The notes: generated from the sequence alone by a model not told the origin. 33,453 nt of DNA from an uncultured Bacteroidales bacterium (GCA_902760965.1 CACWIN010000030.1:1-33453); one strand, 5' to 3'. Positions 17,418-24,928 are shown, counted from the first letter of the stretch. Numbers and translations are program-made.

Positions 17418-19514
17418 ATGCAGATGAAAACCTTGCTAACCGCATTATTGAGCCTGCTGATAACCCTCACAGCCAGCGCCAGGCTTACATTACGTGAAAT
17501 ACGTACAGCCTCAAACAATGTAATTGAACTCTTCTATCAGAGCGATACGCTCAATGTCAATGAGGTTGGCATATTCAATCCTTCACAGTGGAAAGTAAAC
17601 GGAGTCCAGGTATTGGGATTGAACCGCGTTGCAGCGGCAGCCGATCAGTGTGACCATTTTGTTTACCTGACCGTTCCAACGCTCAAGAACGGACAGAAAT
17701 ACAAGATTGAAACCCCATATGGCACATACAAGTTCAAGTTCAATGACAAGGATGTATTCTGCGAGGCCATCAAGACCAACCAGGTGGCATACAGTGCCCT
17801 GTCAACCAAACGTTTTGCAAACTTTGCCATATATCTGGGCGACGGCGGCATACGCAAGATTCAGGGTGACCTGCCCGGTTACACCGTGTACGAGTACAAG
17901 AAAAACAAGTTAGGCAAGATAGTAACATCGGGCCAACTCATTGAGATTGGTGACGACCGTTCATCGGGCGACTATGTTTACCGCATTGACCTGTCACAGG
18001 TCCCTGAGGGTGGTCCTTATAAGATTGTGGTTGACGGTTACGGATCATCCTATCCCTTTGGCGTAGGCGGCCAGTTCTCACAGAAACTCTCTTACGTGAG
18101 TTTCCGTTCACTCTTTAACCAGCGATGCGGCATTCAGATCATAGAGCCCTACTCTGACTTCAGTTACCGCACCAAGCGCTGCCATGAGACTATCTACCAG
18201 ACCTATGACCGCATCGCTGAGGCTCGTCTGGTAGTAAAAGGCACTGAGCCCACCATCCAGGCGTGGGGCGGCTATCACGATGCAGGCGATGCTGACCGCC
18301 GTACCTACCACATGGACGTGCCCAGCACCCTGCTCACCACATTTGAGGCTTTTCCTGAGCTGTTTACTGATGACCAGTTCAACATCCCTGACAAGTTTGA
18401 TGAGCACTTCAACATACTGGGCAAGGGTAACGGCATACCCGATATCCTTGACGAGGCTGAATGGGGCACCATGTTCTGGAAGTATTTCCAGGAGGAGGAC
18501 GGCCAGATCCCATGGGGCACCGAGACCAACGGATACTCACCGTTCACCACATATGACTTTGAGGACCATCTGTTTGGTTCAGAGGCACTTGACCCGCGTA
18601 CATCGGCCTGGGCATCGGGCCTGTTCTATCATTTTGCCCGCATTATCAAGCCTTATGATGAGGCCAAGAGTAAAGAATATGCCCAGCGTGCCGAACTGGC
18701 ATACAACGCATCGGTCCGCGTATATGCTGAGCGCAACCGCCAGATGCCGGCCACATTCCGGATGTATTACAATGTAGAGAAGTATCTGATGACCGGCAAT
18801 GCCGAGTGTCATGAGTACATCAAGGCACATGCGCAGGATGCACAGCAGATTGTGAGCACCTATAATCAGGGCTCAGAGATTTTTGCCGAGCGCGGTTGGC
18901 TTACCTCATATTTCTTCAGTTACATTCTGGCACCGGCCAGCAAGACTGATCCCGCCACCGTTCAGGCCTTCAAGGATGCCCTTCAGGCCACGGTCGACAA
19001 GCAGCTTGCAGCATTTGCCGAGAACGCCTACCCCAACGGTGCACCGATGAACGTAAACTGGTGGGGAAGCAACGTAGCACAGGGACAATATACTTTCCCA
19101 ATTGTGCTGATGTGGAAGCTTACCGGCAAGCAGGAGTACATTGATGCTGTAAGCCAGATGATGGACTACGCACTGGGCCTGAATCCGCTTGGCAAGTGCT
19201 ACATGACCACCCTGGGATTTGATCAGGTTCACTGGCCTCATGACCGCGAGAGCGCATACACAATTGAGAAGGGCTGGGGTCCACGCCCCGGAATCCTGGT
19301 ATTCGGCGCCGGCAACTACGTTCGCAACTATCCCAGTTACCCTGCAATATCACGTAATCAGACTCCCCGTGAGCGTGCATACATAGATATCCTTGACAAC
19401 TATCAGAATAACGAATATACAATTTACCAGAGCCTCTGTTTCCCATCGGTAGTCTACCCCATCCTGGCTGGTGGCTGCACCTGGAAACCCGGCACAAAAG
19501 ATCCGTATAAGTGA
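17418..19514 (+). CDS. Glycoside hydrolase family 9 (endoglucanase-type) with N-terminal Ig-like domain
   Basis: 698 residues from the ATG at 17418 (ATG 17424 is equally possible). A signal peptide ends near TLTASA. Residues about 25-110 form a CelD_N-type Ig-like domain, and the rest is the (alpha/alpha)6 GH9 fold. GGYHDAGDADRRTY carries the two catalytic aspartates D288 and D291; GNGIPDILDEAEWG, YALGLNPLGKCY and HDRES follow; E666 in NNEYTIY is at the position of the general acid. GH9 enzymes cleave beta-1,4-glucan-type chains (cellulose, mixed-linkage glucan, xyloglucan or glucomannan); the exact substrate is not readable. The catalytic glutamate context differs from the common NENAVTINW pattern. 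The stop overlaps the next start as GTGA. Confidence 0.9.
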   Translation: MQMKTLLTALLSLLITLTASARLTLREIRTASNNVIELFYQSDTLNVNEVGIFNPSQWKVNGVQVLGLNRVAAAADQCDHFVYLTVPTLKNGQKYKIETPYGTYKFKFNDKDVFCEAIKTNQVAYSALSTKRFANFAIYLGDGGIRKIQGDLPGYTVYEYKKNKLGKIVTSGQLIEIGDDRSSGDYVYRIDLSQVPEGGPYKIVVDGYGSSYPFGVGGQFSQKLSYVSFRSLFNQRCGIQIIEPYSDFSYRTKRCHETIYQTYDRIAEARLVVKGTEPTIQAWGGYHDAGDADRRTYHMDVPSTLLTTFEAFPELFTDDQFNIPDKFDEHFNILGKGNGIPDILDEAEWGTMFWKYFQEEDGQIPWGTETNGYSPFTTYDFEDHLFGSEALDPRTSAWASGLFYHFARIIKPYDEAKSKEYAQRAELAYNASVRVYAERNRQMPATFRMYYNVEKYLMTGNAECHEYIKAHAQDAQQIVSTYNQGSEIFAERGWLTSYFFSYILAPASKTDPATVQAFKDALQATVDKQLAAFAENAYPNGAPMNVNWWGSNVAQGQYTFPIVLMWKLTGKQEYIDAVSQMMDYALGLNPLGKCYMTTLGFDQVHWPHDRESAYTIEKGWGPRPGILVFGAGNYVRNYPSYPAISRNQTPRERAYIDILDNYQNNEYTIYQSLCFPSVVYPILAGGCTWKPGTKDPYK

Positions 19515-20884
19515 ACGAGATTGTTTCAAGCATAAATAAGATTGTCTGGAACCCGGGACTGGTGGTACTGCTGCTGGGAGCGGGACTGTTTTTCTCCATC
19601 TGCACACGCATGGTTCAGGTACGGCGGTTAGGACTGATGGTGCGTTCTCTTTTTGGCAAAAAGCATGGGACTGATGGCATATCATCATTTCAGGCGTTCT
19701 GCATTGCACTGTCCGGCAGGGTTGGAACCGGCAACATTGTCGGTGTAGCCACAGCCATTGCATTCGGTGGCCCGGGAGCAGTGTTCTGGATGTGGGTGGT
19801 GGCATTCTTCGGCGCATCAACCGCCTTTGTGGAGTCCACGCTGTCACAGATGTACAAGTTCCGTCATGCCAGCGGATTCCGCGGCGGCCCATTCTGTCTG
19901 TTTGAGGCTGGTCTGGGTAAGCGTTGGCTGGGAGTGCTGTTTGCGGTGATAACCATCGTGGCTTGTGGCGTATGCCTTACCATGGTTCAGGCCAACGGCG
20001 CATCCACAACCATGAACAACGCATTCCCCGTTTCCACTCTGACATCGGGCATAACCCTGGCCATACTTTTGGGCATCGTCATAATAGGAGGTGTAAAAAG
20101 AATAGCAACAGTTGCATCAATCATTACGCCGTTCATGGCTTTCGGTTACATAATTCTGTCGGTCATTGTGGTGGGATTCCATATCCATGATGTTCCGGCT
20201 GTTCTTGGCAGCATCTTCACTAACGCATTCGGTATCAATCCGATAGCAGGCGGAATAATAGGCTCCACCATATCCATGGGCGTAAAGCGTGGCATATTCT
20301 CCAATGAGGCCGGACAGGGAACCGGAGCAATCGTTTCTGCCGCAGCCGATGTCAAGTCACCTGCGCAACAGGGCTTGGCACAATCGTTCTCAGTATATGT
20401 GGATACGCTGTTTGTATGTACGGCAACGGCTCTGATGATACTCACATCGGGCACCTACAACATAATAGATGCCGATGGAAACATGCTGATTGCAAACGCC
20501 CCGGAACTGGGCAACAACTATGCCGCATTCACACAGAGCGCTGTGGATACGGTGTTTGCGGGATTCGGCAGCCAGTTTGTATCGGTCGCAATGATATTCT
20601 TTACCTACAGCACAATCATGGCCTACTATTTCTATGCGGAATCCAGCATAATCTACCTTTTCAGGGACAAGAATCCCAAGCGTGAGAAGCTGGTTATACG
20701 CATATTCCAGGTTGTAATCCTTACATCGGTAATATATGGCGCCGTACGAGAGGCCGATGTGGTCTGGCAGGTGGGAGATATTGGCGTAGGGCTAATGGCG
20801 TGGGGAACGCTGATTTCAATCATACTGCTTTTCCCTAAAGCCATCCGCGCACTAAAAGACTATGAGAAGGAAATTGAAAAGTGA
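19511..20884 (+). CDS. Alanine/glycine:cation symporter (AGCS) family protein
   Basis: 457 residues with about 11 membrane segments. The start is a GTG at 19511 overlapping the GH9 stop (GTGA). Family motifs seen: FFSICTRMVQVRRLG near residue 30, ALSGRVGTGNIVGVATAIAFGGPGAVFWMW near 66-95 (key residues G, GTGN, GGPG), and GVKRGIFSNEAGQGTGA near 257. These proteins import alanine or glycine with sodium or protons across the inner membrane. Close to family length throughout, with no sign of damage. Its coupling to a GH9 gene and a K+ channel gene is unexpected functionally and may just reflect chromosome packing. Confidence 0.93.
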   Translation: MNEIVSSINKIVWNPGLVVLLLGAGLFFSICTRMVQVRRLGLMVRSLFGKKHGTDGISSFQAFCIALSGRVGTGNIVGVATAIAFGGPGAVFWMWVVAFFGASTAFVESTLSQMYKFRHASGFRGGPFCLFEAGLGKRWLGVLFAVITIVACGVCLTMVQANGASTTMNNAFPVSTLTSGITLAILLGIVIIGGVKRIATVASIITPFMAFGYIILSVIVVGFHIHDVPAVLGSIFTNAFGINPIAGGIIGSTISMGVKRGIFSNEAGQGTGAIVSAAADVKSPAQQGLAQSFSVYVDTLFVCTATALMILTSGTYNIIDADGNMLIANAPELGNNYAAFTQSAVDTVFAGFGSQFVSVAMIFFTYSTIMAYYFYAESSIIYLFRDKNPKREKLVIRIFQVVILTSVIYGAVREADVVWQVGDIGVGLMAWGTLISIILLFPKAIRALKDYEKEIEK

Positions 20885-21753
20885 AAATGAAAAAGCTGAT
20901 AGATATAATTAAGGACAAAGAGAGACTGTACAGGATACTGTTTGAGGGAACCGATCCACTTTCAAAGCCCGTTGACATAGTCATAATGATTGCCATCGGA
21001 CTATGTGTAATCATAGCCTCGCTGGAAAGTGTACTTAAGGTTGATGATTACTCTTTCCAGACACTCATTCACATGGAGCTGACCGGTGCAGGAATCTTTA
21101 AGACTGCAATCATTGTCCTTGAGTACGTTCTGAGCATACTTTTCGCCATTGAGTATGTGCTCAGAGTCTATTGCTCACCCGTAAAACGCGAGTATGTACT
21201 CAGTTTCTTCGGCATAATTGATTTGTTGGCCACATGGCCCCAGCTGCTCAGCATATTCTTCCCGCCGCTAAGGTATCTGGCCATCATGCGAACCTTCCGC
21301 CTGTTCCGCATTTTCCGCGTACTCAAGCTGTTCGCGTTCCTGAATGAGGGCTACCTGCTGCTGGAGAGCATACGCAAGAGCCTTACCAAGATCCTGGTCT
21401 ATTTCATGTTCGTGGTAGTGCTGGTATGCATCCTTGGAACCATAATGTATATAGTGGAGAGCGGGACTCCCAACTCCGGATTCACCAGCATCCCCACCAG
21501 CATCTATTGGGCCATAGTGACACTTACAACCGTAGGTTACGGTGATATAACGCCTGTAACCGCGCTGGGCAAGTTCCTGTCGGGAATAATCATGATCCTG
21601 GGTTACACCATCATAGCCGTGCCCACCGGTATCGTATCGGCCACCATGATAGATACCACCAAGAAGAAAGGTAAAGACGGCCGATGCCCCCGCTGCAACG
21701 AGAAGACGGACCTTAACGCAAACTACTGCAAACACTGCGGCGAACGCTTATAA
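20881..21753 (+). CDS. Voltage-gated potassium channel with C-terminal zinc ribbon
   Basis: 290 residues starting at GTG 20881 (GTGA overlap with the symporter stop); ATG 20887 is an alternative two codons later. Six membrane segments are predicted. S4 carries arginines every third residue (R137, R140, R143, R146 in RTFRLFRIFRVLK). The pore has the potassium selectivity filter TVGYGD at 217-222. After S6 a short linker leads to a rubredoxin-like zinc ribbon: C269-x2-C272 and C283-x2-C286. The first three features place it in the ion transporter/Kv family in the inner membrane. The zinc ribbon replaces the usual cytoplasmic regulatory domain and might assist tetramer assembly or binding of a partner (inference). 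Confidence 0.93.
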   Translation: MKMKKLIDIIKDKERLYRILFEGTDPLSKPVDIVIMIAIGLCVIIASLESVLKVDDYSFQTLIHMELTGAGIFKTAIIVLEYVLSILFAIEYVLRVYCSPVKREYVLSFFGIIDLLATWPQLLSIFFPPLRYLAIMRTFRLFRIFRVLKLFAFLNEGYLLLESIRKSLTKILVYFMFVVVLVCILGTIMYIVESGTPNSGFTSIPTSIYWAIVTLTTVGYGDITPVTALGKFLSGIIMILGYTIIAVPTGIVSATMIDTTKKKGKDGRCPRCNEKTDLNANYCKHCGERL

Positions 21754-21767
21754 ACGCACGTACAGCG

Positions 21768-21845
21768 TATTGGGGCGAAGCGAGTATGCGAGCGAGAGCG
21801 GCCGGGTAGGCCGCCCTTTCGCGTTAGCGAAATAAAAAAAGGTCC
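21768..21845. other. GC-rich hairpin-forming intergenic stretch of unknown role
   Basis: Two perfect hairpins follow the channel gene: GCGGCC-GGGTA-GGCCGC (21798-21814) and TTTCGC-GTTA-GCGAAA (21817-21832), preceded by repeated GCGAG/GCGAA motifs (21774-21798) and followed by TAAAAAAA. The base composition is unlike the surrounding genes. Neither hairpin has a downstream T run on the plus strand. Possibly a remnant of a repeat element or part of the 3' untranslated region. Confidence 0.5.
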
Positions 21846-21921
21846 CGAGTCCCACCGGGCACCCCAAAAGAAAAAGAGGCCGAATGACCTCTTTTTCTTT
21901 TGGGGTGCCCGGTGGGACTCG
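21846..21921. repeat. Perfect 34-bp inverted repeat containing the tRNA-His 3' end
   Basis: Arms 21846-21879 and 21888-21921 are exact reverse complements around an 8-base loop, CCGAATGA. The right arm comprises the last 21 bases of the tRNA-His gene (3' half of the T-arm, acceptor strand, CCA) plus half of the terminator stem; the left arm is its mirror copy. Just outside the left arm (21841-21845, GGTCC) the match to the T-arm degrades. Confidence 0.9.
21866..21901. terminator. Bidirectional terminator between channel gene and tRNA-His
   Basis: The stem AGAGG/CCTCT with loop CCGAATGA is extended by an A-rich left arm (AAAAGAAA...) and a T-rich right arm (...TTTCTTTT). Because the arms are complementary, both strands read a GC stem followed by a T-rich tract. 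It serves the plus-strand channel gene and the minus-strand tRNA. It forms the core of the larger palindrome. Confidence 0.75.
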
Positions 21922-21978
21922 AACCCACGACATTCAGAACCACAATCTGACGCTCTAACCAACTGAACTACGGGCACC
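21901..21978 (-). tRNA. tRNA-His (anticodon GTG), CCA encoded
   Basis: On the minus strand a full cloverleaf is readable. G-1 plus GTGCCCG at the 5' end pair with CGGGCAC plus C73. The D-arm has AGTTGGTTAGAG, the anticodon stem TCAGA/TCTGA encloses the loop TTGTGGT with anticodon GTG, and the T-arm is GTGGG-TTCGAGT-CCCAC. The additional G-1:C73 pair is the identity element of bacterial tRNA-His. The CCA is genome-encoded (21901-21903). tRNA-His(GUG) is one of four tRNAs modified with queuosine at position 34, the pathway served by genes at 24929-26113. Confidence 0.97.
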
Positions 21979-22005
21979 ATATACCGCTTTTCTGTTAAAG
22001 CGGTG

Positions 22006-22035
22006 CAAAGTTAGCAATTATTCGCAACAATGCAA
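22006..22035 (-). promoter_or_regulatory. Promoter of tRNA-His
   Basis: Minus-strand -7 box TAACTTTG (22006-22013) with a -33 TTG (22033-22035) exactly 19 bases upstream, the classic Bacteroidetes spacing. The predicted start is about 20 bases before the mature tRNA. An 8-bp hairpin ACCGCTTT-TCTGTT-AAAGCGGT (21983-22004) lies between promoter and tRNA and would be in or at the start of the leader. Confidence 0.65.
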
Positions 22036-22045
22036 TACAATTCAC

Positions 22046-23365
22046 TTAATTTTTAGATTTATAAACCGGTCTGATGCATAAGCCATAAACACGGCGTGTA
22101 GTTCCTGTCCCCTTATAGAGATAGGTACTGCTCTCATCCATATTGATACACAAAGAGTAAGCCTCAAACGCATCGACAGCCGACATAGTTGAAGTCCAGA
22201 AAAAACCATATTTACTATATGGAATGTTCTGAGAGTAGTTGTTGTTCTTTAAAGTTTCGGAAGTCAATGAGAATGGCATAAACAAACGCCTGTCGCTATA
22301 ATCTTCATTCTTTGGAACAAATACAAAACCCTCTTTTCCTGATACCACACTGTAAAGGACATGGCAATTGTCAAACAGTTCGTTAACCTGAACCTTTGAC
22401 GGAGTTTTCCAATCCTCACCAAAAATGACCGATGCAGGATCATCCTCAGGAAGCATCTCAGTTATCTGATCATCAACATATTTTGTCAGTTCAAGACTGT
22501 TCTTGTCATAATAAATGTAGTTCTCCAAAGAATAAGAATCCTTTGCGGTGGTTTCGGCCCAGGCAAAACGCTGGCCGTCCTGATCGGGAGTAGCAGCACC
22601 AAGATTGGTGTATGCCCACATAGTACCGCTTGGAAGACCCATATCAACAACATTTATAAGACTGTCGCCAAGACCTGTCTTTTGGACCACACCCGGTTGC
22701 AGGTATTCTGTCGTAAATTCCTTAGGAATTCGTTTCATCTTTACAGACTGCCTGTCCTTGTCATCGGAATAATAGAAATTTATATAGCTTGCATGTACTG
22801 ATGTTATTACCAGCTTTTTGTCAATCTGGCCTACAGGTGAATTCTTGTAGGTGACAGAAAGACGCATGCCGTCAAACGACCAGCCAAAGAATCTTTCATC
22901 ATTCTCATAGCCGTTTTCATCAAAACCAAAGAAATATGTATCCTGGGTATTGTCGATATTCCATAATCCGTACAGAACCTCTTTTTTAAACATGCACACG
23001 TTAACTCTGCATTTTGCCACAAATGTGCCGCATATAAAACTGATATAGCATGAGCCTACCCCCTGGGCGGTTACAAGACCGTTTTCATCAACAACTGCAA
23101 CCTTGGAGTTATCGGACCTCCAGAATATCATATCTTTAATGGTACTATCGGCCGATATGGCCTCCTGGATTGTTTCATTGAACGGAAGCAATGATGGTTT
23201 GAGCGATATTGTTTCGCCCGGAATAAGATCCGCATGAGTTACGTCCAACAAAACTCCCTCTATTACTTTCTGGATAGATTCATTATCTTTCTTTTCGCAT
23301 GATAACAACAGCAACACGGATAAGGCAAAAATGGCCGCTTTTGAAAAAGAACTTGCAAGTTTCAT
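22046..23365 (-). CDS. Lipoprotein with BIG2 Ig-like domain and FISUMP-like C-terminal domain
   Basis: 439 residues from the ATG at 23365 (open to 23542, but the lipoprotein signal MKLASSFSKAAIFALSVLLLLSC begins there; lipobox LLSC; long motif quoted by its key boundary). Residues about 40-130 are a BIG2 bacterial Ig-like domain (SDNSKVAVVDENGLVTAQGVG). A middle segment (130-240) contains WNIDNTQDTYFFGFDENG, resembling lipocalin-like sheets. The C-terminal half resembles the Fibrobacter-type paralogous (FISUMP) domain: VDMGLPSGTMWAYTNLGA, RFAWAETT, DWKTPSKVQVNELF and a final CIRPVY. Likely anchored in the outer membrane and possibly surface-exposed; function unknown. Divergent from the DUF3298 lipoprotein. 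Confidence 0.85.
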   Translation of the reverse strand: MKLASSFSKAAIFALSVLLLLSCEKKDNESIQKVIEGVLLDVTHADLIPGETISLKPSLLPFNETIQEAISADSTIKDMIFWRSDNSKVAVVDENGLVTAQGVGSCYISFICGTFVAKCRVNVCMFKKEVLYGLWNIDNTQDTYFFGFDENGYENDERFFGWSFDGMRLSVTYKNSPVGQIDKKLVITSVHASYINFYYSDDKDRQSVKMKRIPKEFTTEYLQPGVVQKTGLGDSLINVVDMGLPSGTMWAYTNLGAATPDQDGQRFAWAETTAKDSYSLENYIYYDKNSLELTKYVDDQITEMLPEDDPASVIFGEDWKTPSKVQVNELFDNCHVLYSVVSGKEGFVFVPKNEDYSDRRLFMPFSLTSETLKNNNYSQNIPYSKYGFFWTSTMSAVDAFEAYSLCINMDESSTYLYKGTGTTRRVYGLCIRPVYKSKN

Positions 23366-23394
23366 ATATTTAATCAGTTGACGGTTAGTGACTG

Positions 23395-23402
23395 CAAATA
23401 TA
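23395..23402 (-). promoter_or_regulatory. -7 box for the BIG2 lipoprotein gene
   Basis: Minus-strand TATATTTG, exact TAnnTTTG match, 30 bases upstream of the ATG at 23365. Confidence 0.55.
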
Positions 23403-23446
23403 ATGCAAGCGTGTAATTCAAGCGAACTTATTACCGAACTATTTTG

Positions 23447-23454
23447 TACTTTCG
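23447..23454 (+). promoter_or_regulatory. Probable -7 box for the DUF3298 lipoprotein gene
   Basis: TACTTTCG, one mismatch from TAnnTTTG, 18 bases before the ATG at 23472. Its position explains why the upstream in-frame ATG at 23388 is not used. Confidence 0.5.
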
Positions 23455-23471
23455 CAAAAAAGTTGAACAAT

Positions 23472-24251
23472 ATGAAATTATCCAGGTTTATAGTCCTTGT
23501 ATCATTACTGGCGCTATATGCATGCAGTGAAAAAGGAGACAAGTACGCTTTTCAGTATCTTACGTTCAAACAGGATATTCCGTTCACTCAAGATAAAGAA
23601 AAGCCTTCGTGCAATATTGACCTTAAAGTCTTAAGGGCATATGGCACCGACACGATGTTCGCCCAGGCATTCAACCGGGATATATCCCAGTTCCTTTTCG
23701 GTCATAATACCACCAACGTCCAAAAAGCCATGGTTCTATATGTTGATTCCATCATAAAGGTGTTCAAGCAGGAAAACCAGGAACAGGTTGATTTTGCACT
23801 TCAGGAAGGATATGAGCCGCATGGACTTGATTACGAGTACATTATTAACACCGAAGTCCATTACGGCAACAACAAGGATATTATCGGCCATTTTATAAAT
23901 ATGTATCAGTATTCAGGCGGCGCACATGGAGGCACATTCATTACATGCCGGAACTATCGCCTTAAGGATGGCAGTGTGGTAACGCTTGACAACTATTTCA
24001 AGCCCGATTACGAAAAGGTTCTCATTCCAATTCTGGAGCGCAAGTTGCTTGAGTATGCAGGTTGCAACAGCCGGGATGAGCTTGACGAGTACGGATATTT
24101 CAGCAACGATCCCATGTTTGTATCGGACAACTTTGAAATCCGGCAGGACACCATTGATTTTATTTACAACCAATACGATATTGCGCCCTACTCCACGGGC
24201 ATCACTACCCTCTCGGTTCCCCTTAATGAGATTGAAAATTTGATCAAATAG
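23472..24251 (+). CDS. DUF3298/RsiV-like lipoprotein
   Basis: 259 residues from the ATG at 23472. The signal peptide ends in a lipobox (ALYACSEK), so it is a lipoprotein. The central segment has YSGGAHG and NYRLKDGSVVTLDNYF, and the C-terminus FIYNQYDIAPYSTGITTLSVPL is the DUF3298 hallmark (about residues 229-250, key residues FxYNxYxIAPYSxG). The family includes the extracellular part of the anti-sigma factor RsiV, but no sigma factor gene or membrane helix is present here, so a free-standing periplasmic or outer-membrane role is more likely. The stop codon (24249-24251) touches the first base of palindrome copy 2, and the gene overlaps the convergent editing-protein gene by 8 bases. Confidence 0.85.
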   Translation: MKLSRFIVLVSLLALYACSEKGDKYAFQYLTFKQDIPFTQDKEKPSCNIDLKVLRAYGTDTMFAQAFNRDISQFLFGHNTTNVQKAMVLYVDSIIKVFKQENQEQVDFALQEGYEPHGLDYEYIINTEVHYGNNKDIIGHFINMYQYSGGAHGGTFITCRNYRLKDGSVVTLDNYFKPDYEKVLIPILERKLLEYAGCNSRDELDEYGYFSNDPMFVSDNFEIRQDTIDFIYNQYDIAPYSTGITTLSVPLNEIENLIK

Positions 24252-24894
24252 GGCCATTGGGGACGGTTCCGTTTGGCTCATTTGTTAAAAACGAGCCAAA
24301 CGGAACCGTCCCCAATGGTATCCATTCAATCTCACCACCCCAAATTTCCAGGAAACGGAGGAATGCGGCGTTCGATACCACAACGCTGGCGGTGTTTTCG
24401 CAGGGATGGAATGATATGCGTTCGGCGGTCTTGAGTTCTGCGTCAAGGAAATATTTTACGCGATGGCCGTTGTCAAACAGTTCTTTAGGATTCACGCCCT
24501 CTTTTACCCAGCCAAAATCGCGTGTACCATCGGCCGATATAATTGCGGGGTGCTCCACCAGATTCATGTCGTTAATCAGGCCGTATGCACATACTGAACC
24601 AGGTGTTACGCCGATGCATCGGTCCATACGTTCGGGACTGGCAAAGCTGAGCTTACCCTGCCTTACGATATGCTCCAGCCCGTGAATATCCAGATTCTTG
24701 TGGCACTCAAAACTGGCCATATAGTGGCGATTGCCCTTGTGATTTCGGAAAAACAGGTTCTTGCAGTGGGTTGAGTCAATGTTCTTCCAATAGGCCAGCG
24801 CCTCCTCAATGGTAGGCAACGGCGGATGATAGTGCACCTGGTACTCTATCCCGTGCTCCTCTAACCATCCCAATACAAATTCAGTCTTAGTCAT
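24244..24894 (-). CDS. ProXp-ala/PrdX-type prolyl-tRNA editing protein with a repeat-encoded C-terminal tail
   Basis: 216 residues. The YbaK/ProX editing fold covers about residues 1-190: YHPPLPTIEEAL, NLFFRNHKGNRHYMASF, LSFASPERMDRCIGVTPGSVCAYGL, FHPCENTASVVVS. Relatives (ProXp-ala) hydrolyse Ala-tRNA-Pro mischarged by ProRS, and some are annotated as 'prolyl-tRNA synthetase associated domain' proteins. The family normally ends near the FLEIWGG motif. Here the frame continues through palindrome copy 2, adding roughly 22-24 residues (PLGTVPFGSF...NEPNGTVPNG). The start codon lies at the edge of palindrome copy 4. Third gene after yhhQ and queF, though the 34-base gap to queF contains the palindrome. 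Confidence 0.88.
   Translation of the reverse strand: MTKTEFVLGWLEEHGIEYQVHYHPPLPTIEEALAYWKNIDSTHCKNLFFRNHKGNRHYMASFECHKNLDIHGLEHIVRQGKLSFASPERMDRCIGVTPGSVCAYGLINDMNLVEHPAIISADGTRDFGWVKEGVNPKELFDNGHRVKYFLDAELKTAERISFHPCENTASVVVSNAAFLRFLEIWGGEIEWIPLGTVPFGSFLTNEPNGTVPNGPI
24254..24318. repeat. Palindromic REP-like element, copy 2 (C-terminus of editing protein)
   Basis: Exact 26-bp inverted arms at 24254-24279 and 24293-24318 around a 13-base loop. Each arm begins CCATTGGGGACGGTTCCG, or its complement. It shares GGCCATTGGGGACGGTTCC with copy 3. It lies between convergent genes but is translated on the minus strand. No T run follows it, so it is not a standard terminator. Confidence 0.9.
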
Positions 24895-24924
24895 GACGCA
24901 AAGGGGTCGTTTCGTTTTGCGTCA
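24894..24924. repeat. Palindromic REP-like element, copy 4 (start of editing protein gene)
   Basis: The stem TGACGCAAA (24894-24902) pairs with TTTGCGTCA (24916-24924) around GGGGTCGTTTCGT. Aligned with the left hairpin of copy 1, the 21-base core CAAAGGGG-A/T-CG-G/T-TTC-T/G-TTTTG matches at 18 positions, and the outer stem bases differ but remain paired. Its first base (24894) is the A of the editing-protein ATG on the minus strand. Confidence 0.75.
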
Positions 24925-24928
24925 CTTT

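Noticed and set aside
21846-21921. Attachment site of an integrative element at the tRNA 3' end
   Set aside because: An att duplication would be a direct repeat flanking an insert; here the copy is inverted, 8 bases away, with no integrase gene in the window.
21723-21980. 85-codon open frame on the minus strand containing LVRASDCGSECRGFESHR
   Set aside because: This is the tRNA-His gene and its flanks read as protein, a common false gene; the tRNA structure explains the conservation.
24254-24318. Intrinsic terminator between convergent genes
   Set aside because: The hairpin has no T run on either strand and is translated on the minus strand; relatedness to the other palindromes is the better explanation.
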